The position numbers and the translations under genes were made by a program. The notes below the pieces were generated by a model. That model worked only from the letters and a program-made list of their open reading frames with translations. It had not been told where the DNA came from and searched no databases. This document shows, piece by piece, positions 1 through 9,005 of a stretch of DNA of 64,000 bases. The DNA comes from a bacterium (GTDB lineage Bacteria; Planctomycetota; Planctomycetia; Isosphaerales; Isosphaeraceae). Location: positions 147,449 through 211,448 of the forward strand of contig WGMM01000008.1 of the NCBI GenBank assembly GCA_016125085.1, given 5' to 3'. How positions within the stretch are numbered: the stretch's first letter is position 1; each line of letters starts with the position of its first letter.

Positions 1-1080
1 AACGGCTATGCCTGGGTGCCCCATTTCGCGAATGTCGACGACCCGCTGACTCCGATGGGGCAATTGAAATTCGACTTCGAAAACGCCGAGATCATTCATC
101 CTTCGGTCGTCGTGGCCATCGACAAGCGCACCGGCGGAATGAAGGGTATTCGCCGCCCCGGTGAGCCCCGCGCGCGGATGGGTCAGCAATTGGCCGTCGT
201 CGGAGCCTCAGGCGAAGACGCAGTCGTGATGATCGCCGAAGGTGAGCCCGACGTGGCCTACGGAGGCCCGGCAAAGCTGGAAGTGCGCACGCGTGGCCGC
301 ATCGTCGACCCGTCCGACGAATCACGCACCGTGGCCCGGTTCGAACAGGTCATCACGGCTTATCTGGGCCGCCCGACGCTCGGCCTCAAGATCGATCTGA
401 CCGAGGTCGACGAAAGCTTCGTCTCGGCCACCCATGCAGCCGCCTCGCCCCGGGGGCGTGCCCTGGTCTGCCGCTGGGCCTGGCGTGAATCAGCTTCCCG
501 TATGCGACGGCTCACACACCTTCAGGCCCATCCGACGACGGCGAAGTATCCGACGACATCCGAAGCGATCGAGCTGAGCCACGATGGCAAGCGAGTGACG
601 ATCGTGCCGCTGGGGATGCCTTATCATCAGCGGCATGGCGAACGGATGCTGGACACTGTGCTCGTGACCGGCAGGGAATCGAAGCGTTCTTTCGAAATCG
701 ACCTTGTGCTCGACCTGGAATTCCCGCATCAGGCGGTAGTCGACAGGCTGACGCCGCCGATCGTCGTGCCTGTCCGTACCGGTCCGCCGAAAACAGGCCA
801 TCAGGGGTGGTTCTACCACATCGACCACCGCAATGTGGCAATGACGAAATTGGAATATCACCCGGCCGGTACTGAAGGCCGCGGCCCGGCGATCGTCTTT
901 CACCTGCACGAAACAGCCGGCCGCGCGGCCCGCACTCGATTGAGATTGATGACCCCGCCGAGCTTCGCCAAGCAGATCGACGATCGGGGCCAGACAGTGC
1001 TTGACTTGACAGTCACCGACGACGCCGTGGATATCGACCTGACACCCTGGGAAATCGCCCGGATCGAAGTGGGGCTGTAA
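1..1080 (+). CDS. C-terminal part of a glycoside hydrolase family 38 (alpha-mannosidase)-like protein, 5' end outside the window
   Basis: The frame is open from base 1, so the gene starts upstream; 359 residues are visible. The first visible part, around residues 30-50, has a segment of the form VVVAIDKRTGGMKGIRRPG. This resembles the line in the large beta-sandwich domains of alpha-mannosidases where the enzyme meets an ex-DxxTGG(I/M)xS(L/I)RxP pattern. The end (DIDLTPWEIARIEVGL) resembles the closing strand of GH38 C-terminal domains (PFEIxTLRL). The catalytic (beta/alpha) domain would lie outside the window, so activity cannot be judged. No signal peptide can be assessed. The gene converges with the kinase gene, leaving about 40 bases between the two stop codons. 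The family call rests on remembered domain patterns only; another carbohydrate-active beta-sandwich protein is possible. Confidence 0.55.
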   Translation, partial: NGYAWVPHFANVDDPLTPMGQLKFDFENAEIIHPSVVVAIDKRTGGMKGIRRPGEPRARMGQQLAVVGASGEDAVVMIAEGEPDVAYGGPAKLEVRTRGRIVDPSDESRTVARFEQVITAYLGRPTLGLKIDLTEVDESFVSATHAAASPRGRALVCRWAWRESASRMRRLTHLQAHPTTAKYPTTSEAIELSHDGKRVTIVPLGMPYHQRHGERMLDTVLVTGRESKRSFEIDLVLDLEFPHQAVVDRLTPPIVVPVRTGPPKTGHQGWFYHIDHRNVAMTKLEYHPAGTEGRGPAIVFHLHETAGRAARTRLRLMTPPSFAKQIDDRGQTVLDLTVTDDAVDIDLTPWEIARIEVGL

Positions 1081-1120
1081 TCACGGCGACCAGAAGTATC
1101 CGCGAGATCGAATTCCGAAT

Positions 1121-2539
1121 TCAACCATTCTCGAATTCAAGAGTGTCCTGGTTGAGCGGATCATCAGTAACTTCTTGAGGGGCAGGCATTTCGCCGCTAT
1201 CGTATTCAATTCGTTTCCGTTTCAGAAACTTGGCCACGTTCCGGGCGGAGCCGATGCGCAGAGCCCTTTCTGACCTTCGCTTCGACATCAGTCGGCTGAC
1301 CAGGTCCACGAACCATGCTGGCGTATCAGGTGCGAAATCATGAATGGGCCGCGGAGTTTCGGACATCACTTTGCGCAGAATTGCCATCGTGTTACCAGCT
1401 TCGAACGGCGGTCGGCCTGTGGTCATTGTGTACATCACGCTCCCCAGGCTGAACAGGTCGGATACGAAACTGATCGTCGACCGCCCTTTGGCCTGCTCAG
1501 GTGACATAAAAACCGGCGTGCCGTGGATCTCGTCCGACTCACTGATGCAGGCTTCGTAAGTGACCCGAACCAGCCCGAAATCCGTAATTTTGATGACAGG
1601 ATTCGCCCCTGAGGCGATCAGGATATTCGGCGGTTTGATGTCGCGATGCACGAGCTTCGCGTCATGGGCTGCGGCGATCCCTTCCGCAAGCTGACGCGAA
1701 AATTCGAGCACCTCGGTGAATGGCAATGGACCTCGATTTTTGATGTGCTGGTGCAGCGTCACTCCGTCCACGAATTCCATGATCAAATACGGCAGCGGCT
1801 TTTCTTCGACGTTGTAGACCCGAACGACATTGTGGTGGTCAACCTGAGCCCCGGCACGAGCTTCACGAAGAAATCGACGCCGGGCCGGCGCGGAATCGCC
1901 GACGTTCGGCTTAAGAACCTTCACGGCCACGTTTCGATGCAGACGTGTATCGAACCCAAGAAACACCGATCCGTAGGCTCCCTCGCCCAGCAGACGCACG
2001 ATTCGGTGATTGCCCAGCATCCCAAGAGTCTCGGGAGCGTCCGGGGGATCAAGATACGTGAACCGGGGAATCGGGATTTCGTCGTCGGAAAGGTCGGGCC
2101 CGGAATCTTGAACGCTCTTCGATCTCAACACGGACATGTCGGACATCATCGGTTCCGAACGAAAAGGATCGTCGGTCAAGCATTCGTTTCGCATTCGATC
2201 CAGAGCATCGAGCGTGGCGTCGATCGACGCATCCTTCATGCCTCGAAGCGCCAGACCGAAACTTGAAGAAAAGGGCCGCACAGCTTCGAAAAGGCAACTG
2301 AGAGGATCGATCGCTGGTGCGGACAGATTTCCGATGACCAGTCGCTCGATCACGCCACGATCGTCCGTTTCGAGCGCATCCAGGTCGACCAGAATATCTC
2401 CGATCGAGAGCGTCTTGTTCGCGACCCATGTCTTAAGGGCGATGAAGAAATCTTCGGATCGAATGTATCCGTAACGGATCGCGAGAACACCGAAGTGCAA
2501 TTGCCGGTCGAACGAAATCGTCGAGTCGGAAGAACTCAT
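1121..2539 (-). CDS. Serine/threonine protein kinase with planctomycete-type N-terminal domain
   Basis: A 472-residue Hanks-type kinase. Visible motifs: glycine loop GEGAYGSVFLG near residue 185, VAVKVL lysine just after, HRDIKPPNIL near 297, DFG (ITDFGLVR) near 320, and MSPEQAKG in the activation segment. All catalytic residues are present, so it should be active. The N-terminal ~150 residues (FGVLAIRYGYIRSEDFF... SIGDILVDL) match the extension often found ahead of planctomycete kinases, thought to be a sensory or interaction domain. No transmembrane segment or extracellular sensor is seen, which suggests a cytoplasmic enzyme. I chose the ATG at 2539 because a GGAG lies about 12 bases upstream and the sequence before it is compositionally poor; a GTG/ATG 56 codons further upstream would also be in frame. 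The substrate is unknown. Confidence 0.9.
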   Translation of the reverse strand: MSSSDSTISFDRQLHFGVLAIRYGYIRSEDFFIALKTWVANKTLSIGDILVDLDALETDDRGVIERLVIGNLSAPAIDPLSCLFEAVRPFSSSFGLALRGMKDASIDATLDALDRMRNECLTDDPFRSEPMMSDMSVLRSKSVQDSGPDLSDDEIPIPRFTYLDPPDAPETLGMLGNHRIVRLLGEGAYGSVFLGFDTRLHRNVAVKVLKPNVGDSAPARRRFLREARAGAQVDHHNVVRVYNVEEKPLPYLIMEFVDGVTLHQHIKNRGPLPFTEVLEFSRQLAEGIAAAHDAKLVHRDIKPPNILIASGANPVIKITDFGLVRVTYEACISESDEIHGTPVFMSPEQAKGRSTISFVSDLFSLGSVMYTMTTGRPPFEAGNTMAILRKVMSETPRPIHDFAPDTPAWFVDLVSRLMSKRRSERALRIGSARNVAKFLKRKRIEYDSGEMPAPQEVTDDPLNQDTLEFENG

Positions 2540-2872
2540 GGAGCGGTGTCTCCGCGGTGGGCGGAAAGCGGACGAATCGACGGGGCATGATTGAGGCGGC
2601 GAAGCCGTGAGCGAAGCCGGCGTCATCTTAGCGGTATCAAGCACTTCCGGACAGAGGGCCGAATCGAAAAACTGAAGATCCGCATCAGGTCGATCGAATC
2701 CAGCCATCTTGTCCGGCGCACCGGCAATGTTGCGAATTCACGGGTACACAAACGGAATTCCCGGGTTCATCCGCAGCGAGATCGTAAATTGAGCAGGCAA
2801 AACGATCGGGACGTGCGGATTCTCCCCGAAATCCATTGAAGAGACCTTCGCCAGATCTCTTCCGATCACGAA
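2540..2872. other. Intergenic region upstream of the kinase gene
   Basis: About 330 bases between the kinase start and the stop of the ThuA-like gene (both minus strand). It must hold the kinase promoter unless transcription runs through from the ThuA-like gene. No convincing promoter, hairpin terminator or small gene was recognised; short open frames here look like shadows. Confidence 0.4.
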
Positions 2873-3661
2873 TCAGGGTTTTGACTTGCGGTGCGGTTCG
2901 GCGACATGGTCCGTGCCCTGCAGAACCAGCTTCATGAATGAGGGATTGGCAAGCGGCTCGTTTTTGTCCGGACCGAAATCACGGTGACCGAAAACGGTGT
3001 GAAACACGCGGCCCTTGCCGTAATCCAGCACCCAGGCGACCGGCCATGTCTGTCCTTCCACCTCGACCACCGCCAGTGGCTCGATCGGCCGCTTCATCTG
3101 CAGATGGTAATAGAGTTCGTCCTTGAGAGTGAAGTCGGTGATATCTCTGGTGACAGGGTGATCCTTGCGGGCGATCTTCACCTGGAACTCGCCTTTTTTG
3201 GTTTTCGAATCGGGAAGGCCGATGTGAGAAAACACTCCGCCCAGCATGTCGCGCCATTCAGGCAGCCAGTCAGGTGCCGCGTTGTCGGCGCCATGAATCG
3301 AAACGTAGCCCTTGCCGGAATGAACGAAATCCAGAAGAGCCCTCTGCTGATCTTCGGTGAACTTGAATTCCGGGTCGCGTCTGTCGACGTGTACGATCAG
3401 CACATCGTATTTGGCCATCCCCGGTGACGTCAGGATGGAGCCGTCCTCGCAGATAGTCACCTCGTACCGTCCGCTGTCTTCAAGCCCCCGAGCCAGTACC
3501 AGCGCCTGGTCACGATAACCGTGATGCTGGCGGGCACCGCCGGACAACAGCAGTACCTTGACTCCGTCAGGGGCCTTTTTCTGAGCACTGGCGGGCATCG
3601 TGAACGTGAGAATCATCAGGACGGCAAAAGCGGCGAAGCGATGCGGGCTGCGGGCCAACAT
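2873..3661 (-). CDS. Exported ThuA-like domain protein
   Basis: A 262-residue protein with an N-terminal signal peptide (hydrophobic stretch FAAFAVLMILTFTMPASA, cleavage after ASA). It is followed by a ThuA-like, glutamine-amidotransferase-type fold: KVLLLSGGARQHHGYRD at the start, YDVLIVHVD, GKGYVSIHGADN and the late GKGRVFHTVFGH line, all typical of the family. ThuA-like proteins are very abundant in planctomycetes and usually lie near carbohydrate-degrading or oxidoreductase genes; their reaction is mostly unknown. The ATG at 3661 is preceded by AAGGA at a good distance. Divergent from the small exported protein at 3827, with about 165 bases between the starts, so the two may share a control region. 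Confidence 0.85.
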   Translation of the reverse strand: MLARSPHRFAAFAVLMILTFTMPASAQKKAPDGVKVLLLSGGARQHHGYRDQALVLARGLEDSGRYEVTICEDGSILTSPGMAKYDVLIVHVDRRDPEFKFTEDQQRALLDFVHSGKGYVSIHGADNAAPDWLPEWRDMLGGVFSHIGLPDSKTKKGEFQVKIARKDHPVTRDITDFTLKDELYYHLQMKRPIEPLAVVEVEGQTWPVAWVLDYGKGRVFHTVFGHRDFGPDKNEPLANPSFMKLVLQGTDHVAEPHRKSKP

Positions 3662-3826
3662 ACGTGCAAGTCCTTGCTGCGGATTGAGATCACGGGAATG
3701 AATCGGTCGCGTGACTGTGCGAGCGGATCCCCGCACACTATCATGAGTGGAAAGCGATCGCAAGGAATGTTCCCGCCGATCGCATTCCCGAAGAGTCTCC
3801 AGACCGATCGAACGAGGGTTACGACA

Positions 3827-4393
3827 ATGCGCAGACGACAATTCCTGGCGGCGGGTTACGGATTCCTGGCCGTTGCGGTTTCCGGGCGTTTCGGATTCGC
3901 CCAGGGCAAAAAGACGAGGACCGTCAATGGTGGCGGGTTGACGTTCGAGGTCCCGGAAGGCTGGAAGTCGACTCGCCCAGGCTCTCAGATGCGTCGCGCC
4001 CAGATCGCGATCCCGGCCGCGGAAGGCGACAAGGAAGACGGCGAATGCGTCCTGTTCGCATTTCCCGGCGGTGCGGGTACCGTCGATGCCAACATCGAAC
4101 GCTGGGCCGGTCAATTCCGTACCGAAAGCGGCACTCCTCCGAAGCCGGTCGTGAAGAAAGCCAAAGGCAAGAACACAGACGTGACGGTCGTGGAAATCAA
4201 GGGCCGTTATGTGGCCCCGGTCGCACCGGGCAATCCCGAAACGGTGAACAAACCCGGCTTCGTACTGCTGGGCGCAATCGCGGAAACGCCCGAAGTCTCC
4301 TACTTTCTGAAGGTAACAGGGCCAGAAAAGACGATGAAGGCCGCGGCTGCCGATCTTGACGTCCTGATCGCATCGATGACCGTGGAAAAATAA
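3827..4393 (+). CDS. Exported protein of unknown function with twin-arginine-type signal
   Basis: A 188-residue protein beginning MRRRQFLAAGYGFLAVAVSG, with an RRxFL twin-arginine-like motif and a hydrophobic stretch, then a predicted cleavage near GFAQ. The mature part (TVNGGGLTFEVPEGWKS, then beta-rich segments) resembles small planctomycete secreted proteins in which a 'VPxGW' line opens a single globular domain of about 160 residues. No catalytic motif or heme site is visible. GAGGG lies about 10 bases ahead of the ATG. I do not recognise a named family and assign no function. Confidence 0.75.
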   Translation: MRRRQFLAAGYGFLAVAVSGRFGFAQGKKTRTVNGGGLTFEVPEGWKSTRPGSQMRRAQIAIPAAEGDKEDGECVLFAFPGGAGTVDANIERWAGQFRTESGTPPKPVVKKAKGKNTDVTVVEIKGRYVAPVAPGNPETVNKPGFVLLGAIAETPEVSYFLKVTGPEKTMKAAAADLDVLIASMTVEK

Positions 4394-4550
4394 GTCGAGG
4401 AATCCCGAAGTCGTGGATTCTCGGAAGATTCCGAAAAAAACGCTTGGACGTCTCGACCCGATCGGCTAATTTGCCGATGATGGCTATGCCATCGGTTCGT
4501 CCGGAATCGTACCGGCGAGCCGAACCCCGAGTATCGGAGAGTCATATATC

Positions 4551-4910
4551 ATGCGTTCCTGGAAAGCTTTCGCTCTGGCCTTCGTCGCCACCGCCACCAT
4601 GATGCCCCTGACGATCGCCCAAGATGGCAAGGCCATCAAGAAGGCCATGAAAGAGGCCATGAAGGGCGGCCTGTGCAAGACGGTCGCCTCAGGCGGCGGC
4701 ACTGCCGAAGATAAGAAGAAGCTTTACGAACTCTTCGCCGACATGTGTAAGGAAATGCCGCCGAAGGGCGACAAAGCCAGCTGGGACGAAAAAGCTGGTG
4801 CTCTGGCTTCGGCCGCCAAGGCCGTCGTCGACGGTAAGGAAGGCGCCACCGCCCAACTCAAGAAAGCCGCCAACTGCAAGTCGTGCCACGAAGCTCACAA
4901 GGGCGAGTGA
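4551..4910 (+). CDS. Small exported mono-heme cytochrome, c'-like
   Basis: A 119-residue protein with a signal peptide (SWKAFALAFVATATMMPLTIAQ) and a single heme-binding motif CKSCH only about ten residues from the C-terminus. A heme site at the very end of a small, all-helical, lysine/alanine-rich protein is the plan of class II cytochromes (cytochrome c'-type four-helix bundles). The protein should be exported and matured by the System II genes at 6.9-11.7 kb. Two further cysteines (GGLCKT and DMCKEM) do not form CXXCH. A strong hairpin terminator follows at 4940. Its redox partner is unknown. The C-terminal domain of the phosphatase-like protein at 42343 has the same plan. Confidence 0.8.
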   Translation: MRSWKAFALAFVATATMMPLTIAQDGKAIKKAMKEAMKGGLCKTVASGGGTAEDKKKLYELFADMCKEMPPKGDKASWDEKAGALASAAKAVVDGKEGATAQLKKAANCKSCHEAHKGE

Positions 4911-4939
4911 CGTCGACTGGTCGGTATGCTGATCGACAT

Positions 4940-4976
4940 GACACGGGCGGTTTCCGAACCGTCCGTGTCTCTTTTT
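4940..4976 (+). terminator. Rho-independent terminator after the small cytochrome gene
   Basis: A 13-bp stem (one G-U pair) around a TCCG loop, bases 4940-4952 with 4957-4969, followed by TCTTTTT. It lies 30 bases after the stop codon of the cytochrome gene. Confidence 0.85.
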
Positions 4977-5075
4977 ATCCAGAAGGCCGTTTCCACGGGT
5001 AATGGTTACTCCGCGGAACTTCCAACTCGTAAGAAAAGTACCCGCCTCGTATTGAGACACTCAGGAACGCTATCA

Positions 5076-5115
5076 GAAGATCCTTCCCGGAACGCATATT
5101 CCAGGAAGGATCTTC
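5076..5115. repeat. Inverted repeat downstream of the seven-heme cytochrome gene
   Basis: Twelve perfectly complementary bases, 5076-5087 with 5104-5115, enclose a loop that itself contains a short GGAA/TTCC pair. It lies 30 bases beyond the stop codon of the minus-strand cytochrome gene. It has no T-run on either side, so it may be an RNA-stabilising hairpin or a weak terminator. Confidence 0.5.
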
Positions 5116-5145
5116 GCGATTCGGACCGGATTCCGGGTGACCGGA

Positions 5146-6480
5146 TCAGTCGTCGATCTTATGGAAGAATTTATCGCCCGGCGTCTTGATGTGGCAAACT
5201 TTGCAATCACGAATCACGCCCGAAAAGCCCTGCAGCAGATTCGCCTGCACATTGTCGGCCTCCGTTACGGTCGGGGTAATCGCGTGAGGTGAGCCGTGGC
5301 ATACGGCACAAGCGACCCCACCGTGCCCCTTGGAGTTACGGAAGAGCTTACCTGGCTCTTCGAAATCGAAATTGGGCTTGCGACTCTTGTGGCAGCTCGC
5401 ACAGGAGGGCTCATCGACCCAGGGCCTGCGATTCACGTTCGCGACGGCAAATTCGTCGCCATGGCAATTCACGCACGACATTCCCTTGGCCGAATGGATG
5501 TCACGCTGGCACTGAGTACGGTTGCCAGGGTGGCACGTATAACAGGTGTTCGCCCCTGTCAGCCGTATTTCCTGCATGCGTGGGGCATGCGCGCCGTGCA
5601 TCGCGTGCGACATGCTCGGAATGCCAGGCTTTCCCGGCGCGCCGAGTGCGGGATCCGCGTGGCAGCTCGCGCACAGAACCGGCTTGGAATTCATCAGATC
5701 GGTTCCGTGGAGCCGATCGTGGTCGGAAAGAATATCCGATTCGACCGTCATTCCCGGCGTGTTATGGCACGTGTTGCAGGCCATTTCGGTCGACACGGGA
5801 ACGACCGTCTTCGTCCACGCCTGAATCGCATTGGTTTTGGCGTCGCGCAGCTCGACGGTCGCGAGCGGGAATGGATTGATCTCAGGCGGGTTGCCGTTGA
5901 CAGGATCCATCCGGTCCGTCAACGGAATCCCTGATGCTTCCCATTGCCTTTCGGCTCGCAGCGGTACCATAAAACCCGTAAGTCCGTTGCCCGTGAGACC
6001 GACATTCGCAGGCAGATTGACGCCGAAGAGCTTCAGCGAATAATCCCAGAAATCGGTTTTGATGGAGGAAACGGTATTCCCCGGGATGAAGTAGTTCACC
6101 TTCAGTGATGTCGAAGAACTGATGATCTTGGGTTCTTCCCCGCGCTGAATGACGGTCGCACGTACCGTATTGTAGGGCGGCAGCAGGCAAAACTCGCCGA
6201 AAGTCGGGTTCATGCAGTGCATGCCCAGGTCGTTATACGCCATCATGACGTATTTCGAACCGACTGCAGGGGCAGTCTTCGGCACCGGTTGTTTCGGCTT
6301 GCTCGAAGACGTACGAATCGTAGAGGATTCATGCGAATCCCGAGTTTTTACGGCGAATCGCGCCGATGGACGGGCTTTTCTGGCGGCACCTCTGCCGAAG
6401 GTTGCCGGCAAAAGCCATGGAAGGCTCAGAGCGAGCGCCCCAAAGAGCAAGCTCGCAGTCGTGATACGTAATCTGCTCAT
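5146..6480 (-). CDS. Exported multiheme cytochrome c with seven CXXCH motifs
   Basis: A 444-residue protein with an N-terminal signal peptide/anchor (ASLLFGALALSLPWLLP). After about 240 residues of non-heme sequence (starting near KYVMMAYNDLGMHCMNP) come seven heme c motifs: CNTCH, CASCH, CYTCH, CVNCH, CASCH, CAVCH and CKVCH. Extra histidines between them (HAMHGAH, HSAKG) could be distal ligands. It should act in the periplasm as an electron carrier or oxidoreductase. Divergent from resB, whose product matures such cytochromes, which makes co-regulation plausible. The heme-free N-terminal domain recurs, as I remember, in other multiheme proteins of environmental bacteria but I cannot name a reaction for it. 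Confidence 0.88.
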   Translation of the reverse strand: MSRLRITTASLLFGALALSLPWLLPATFGRGAARKARPSARFAVKTRDSHESSTIRTSSSKPKQPVPKTAPAVGSKYVMMAYNDLGMHCMNPTFGEFCLLPPYNTVRATVIQRGEEPKIISSSTSLKVNYFIPGNTVSSIKTDFWDYSLKLFGVNLPANVGLTGNGLTGFMVPLRAERQWEASGIPLTDRMDPVNGNPPEINPFPLATVELRDAKTNAIQAWTKTVVPVSTEMACNTCHNTPGMTVESDILSDHDRLHGTDLMNSKPVLCASCHADPALGAPGKPGIPSMSHAMHGAHAPRMQEIRLTGANTCYTCHPGNRTQCQRDIHSAKGMSCVNCHGDEFAVANVNRRPWVDEPSCASCHKSRKPNFDFEEPGKLFRNSKGHGGVACAVCHGSPHAITPTVTEADNVQANLLQGFSGVIRDCKVCHIKTPGDKFFHKIDD

Positions 6481-6917
6481 GTCGATTTCCTTCTGCTTTC
6501 GAAAACTCGAAATCCCTACGTCCTACCCCCTCGAAGAAAGGCAAGTTCGACGTTGATTTTCCGAGTATCGAGTCCGGTCTGAAAAGGAGACACGCAGAGT
6601 ATAACTATGTACTCATAAAAAAATACACTTTACCGATATGATTATCGCTTTTTTTTAGAAAACCCATGCGGCCGAACAGATTTCCATCCCGTCGTCCGCT
6701 TGAATCGCATCATCGACCTGAAACCATTAACCCCTTTTATTCCAATGACTTGCAAAGATATTCAAGCGAAATACCGCTCAAAATTCATCGAATTCGCTGA
6801 GCGATTCCATGTGGTCTGGGGTTGCGGAACCGCTTAGAATGATGATGTACTGAATGACCCGCCCCTAGAGTTCTCCGAACTCGCGGTCACGTACGGCCGT
6901 GTCACAGACGATCGAAA
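6481..6917. other. AT-rich divergent control region between the multiheme cytochrome and resB
   Basis: 437 bases with no gene, clearly more AT-rich than the neighbouring coding DNA, with A/T runs near 6618-6660. It must hold the promoters of both divergent genes. I could not pick a convincing -35/-10 pair by eye and saw no riboswitch-like structure. Confidence 0.5.
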
Positions 6918-9005
6918 ATGGCCAAATCCAAGAAGATTCCCAAGCCCATAAAAGAAACGACGCCCGCACCTGAAGCGAGTGTCCCCGCCCGCGTACCGAT
7001 CAAGGAACGCCCAGGGTTCTTTTATGACGTCTATCGATTCCTCGCGTCGCTCAAGCTCGCCGTCATCGGCCTGTCCTCACTGGCTGCGATTCTGGCATAC
7101 GCGACCTTCTACGAGTCCTGGTACGGCACCGAGGCCGCCAGGCAATACGTCTATCGCAGCCCTGTTTTCTACATCATCAACCTTCTTCTTTTCGTCAATA
7201 TCCTTTGCGCGGCCACCATTCGTTACCCATGGAAGCGGCATCAGACGGGCTTCGTCGTCACGCACCTGGGCCTGCTGACGCTGATCATCGGTTCGCTGAT
7301 CAGCCAGAAGTTCACGGACGACGGCCAACTCGGCCTGACCGAAGGCGAAACGTCCCGGCAATTGATGCGTTCGCAGCAGCCGCTTATCCGTGTGCGGGTG
7401 CCGGAAAAGGATGATTCAGGCCGGCTCACCGCGATGCAGGAATACGAGCTGGATCTCTTCCCGGGAGCTTTCCCCTGGATTCCGGGCCGGACCGAAAAAG
7501 TGACGCAGTCGGGCGATCCGTTCCAGTTCGAGGTGATCGGCTTCCTGCCGGAGGCCAAGCCTCAGTTCGAACATCAGTCCGTGCCCGACGGATTGCCCAT
7601 GATCGACGCTCATCTGCTGATCGCGGCTCCGAATCAACTTCAGGCACAGGACGTTCTTGACGACGGTGTCGGGCGCTGGCTCAAGGCGGATGCCCGCTTC
7701 GGCCGGGTCGCGCGTTCGATCGGCCCGGCGACGATCGCATTTCAGTTCGTACCAGCGAACGATCCCGACTTGGCCGCGAAGGTCGCTGACTTTCTCGCCC
7801 CGCCGAAGCTCTCCACACCCGACGGCACGGCAAGGCTGCATTACGTCGACAAAGCGGGCAAAAACAGAACCTTCGATTGGGTCGTGGACGGAAAGCCCCG
7901 AAAGGAAACGCTTCCCGAGAGCGATATCACCGTCGAATACCTGCGAACTCAGGAAGGCGGCATCGTTCTGGATATGCCGACGCGTCTGGGTGGGCAAGCC
8001 GGCGGTTCGAGCGACCTGCTCTTCGACGCCACCGGCGAGGAGAATCTTGGTATCGTTCGATTCAAGGTCACGAAGGGCGATGGCCCGGCTTACGACCATT
8101 ACGGCTGGCCCGACCTCGTCCAGGCTCCCAGCCTCGTCCCCGGCGACGCTAACAAAGGCGGCATGCAAATCGTCCGCATTTCGTATCTCAGGCCTCGGCC
8201 CCAGGGGCTATTCGGTTATGTCGAAGTGCTGGGCACGGGCGACGGTAAGCTCTATTACCGCGTCTTCGGCCGCGAAGGTTTCCGCACGGCGGCCGAGCTG
8301 AAGAAGGGCGAAACCATTCAGGCCTTCGCTGGCGGCGGCGGGATGACGGGAAAGCTGCGGGTGGACGACTTCCTGCCCAGCGGCCAGGAAAAACTGGTCT
8401 ATATTCCTGCGAACCTGCCGGTTGGGCAGAAGGGTAACGGCCTGGCCGCCATTCATGCGAAAATGACGGTCGATGGCCAGGAGAAGGACTTCTGGGTGCG
8501 CCGATCACCGGACCTGAAACCGCTCTACCAATCCGTCCGGTTCGGTGAAGATGTCTATGAAGTTGCCTACGACATGGACAGGATGGACCTGGACTTCGAA
8601 ATCAAGCTGGTCGATTTCGAAATGGATGTCGATCCGGGCACGGCACAGGCCGCGACCTACGAGAGTCGCATCGAACTGACCGATTCCAGAGAACGTATCA
8701 ACCGCAAGCCGGTCACGATCGCGATGAACGAACCGCTGATCTGGCGGGGATATACGTTTTATCAGTCGAACTACATTCCCGTCGAGGACGGCAACGGCCG
8801 TCGTACAGGGGAATTCATCTCGGTGTTCCAGGTCCGCCATGACCGGGTCTGGGGCATCACGTATCTTGGCTGTCTGATCATCGTCATCGGGATTTTTCTC
8901 CAGTTCTACATGAAGAGCGGGCCGTTCAAGCCTCGCTCGACCGCCGCCGGGCGGATGGCCCCGGCGCCCGTTCCGGGCAAGCGTCAATTGGAGCCCACGC
9001 AATGA
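6918..9005 (+). CDS. resB: Cytochrome c biogenesis protein ResB (System II)
   Basis: A 695-residue membrane protein. Three transmembrane segments lie near the N-terminus (SLKLAVIGLSSLAAILAYATF; YIINLLLFVNILCAATI; GFVVTHLGLLTLIIGSLIS), then a long periplasmic domain of about 550 residues, then one C-terminal segment (ITYLGCLIIVIGIFLQFYM). This is the ResB/Ccs1 plan. The line NEPLIWRGYTFYQSNY before the last segment is typical of the family. ResB works with CcsA to move heme across the membrane and attach it to CXXCH apoproteins. The stop codon overlaps the start of the ccsA gene (ATGA), so the two are co-translated. It is longer than many bacterial ResB proteins (about 550 residues) owing to the large periplasmic part. 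Confidence 0.9.
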   Translation: MAKSKKIPKPIKETTPAPEASVPARVPIKERPGFFYDVYRFLASLKLAVIGLSSLAAILAYATFYESWYGTEAARQYVYRSPVFYIINLLLFVNILCAATIRYPWKRHQTGFVVTHLGLLTLIIGSLISQKFTDDGQLGLTEGETSRQLMRSQQPLIRVRVPEKDDSGRLTAMQEYELDLFPGAFPWIPGRTEKVTQSGDPFQFEVIGFLPEAKPQFEHQSVPDGLPMIDAHLLIAAPNQLQAQDVLDDGVGRWLKADARFGRVARSIGPATIAFQFVPANDPDLAAKVADFLAPPKLSTPDGTARLHYVDKAGKNRTFDWVVDGKPRKETLPESDITVEYLRTQEGGIVLDMPTRLGGQAGGSSDLLFDATGEENLGIVRFKVTKGDGPAYDHYGWPDLVQAPSLVPGDANKGGMQIVRISYLRPRPQGLFGYVEVLGTGDGKLYYRVFGREGFRTAAELKKGETIQAFAGGGGMTGKLRVDDFLPSGQEKLVYIPANLPVGQKGNGLAAIHAKMTVDGQEKDFWVRRSPDLKPLYQSVRFGEDVYEVAYDMDRMDLDFEIKLVDFEMDVDPGTAQAATYESRIELTDSRERINRKPVTIAMNEPLIWRGYTFYQSNYIPVEDGNGRRTGEFISVFQVRHDRVWGITYLGCLIIVIGIFLQFYMKSGPFKPRSTAAGRMAPAPVPGKRQLEPTQ

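Noticed and set aside
5076..5115. Rho-independent terminator for the heptaheme cytochrome gene
   Set aside because: The 12-bp stem is strong, but there is no T-run on the minus strand, so I list it only as an inverted repeat.
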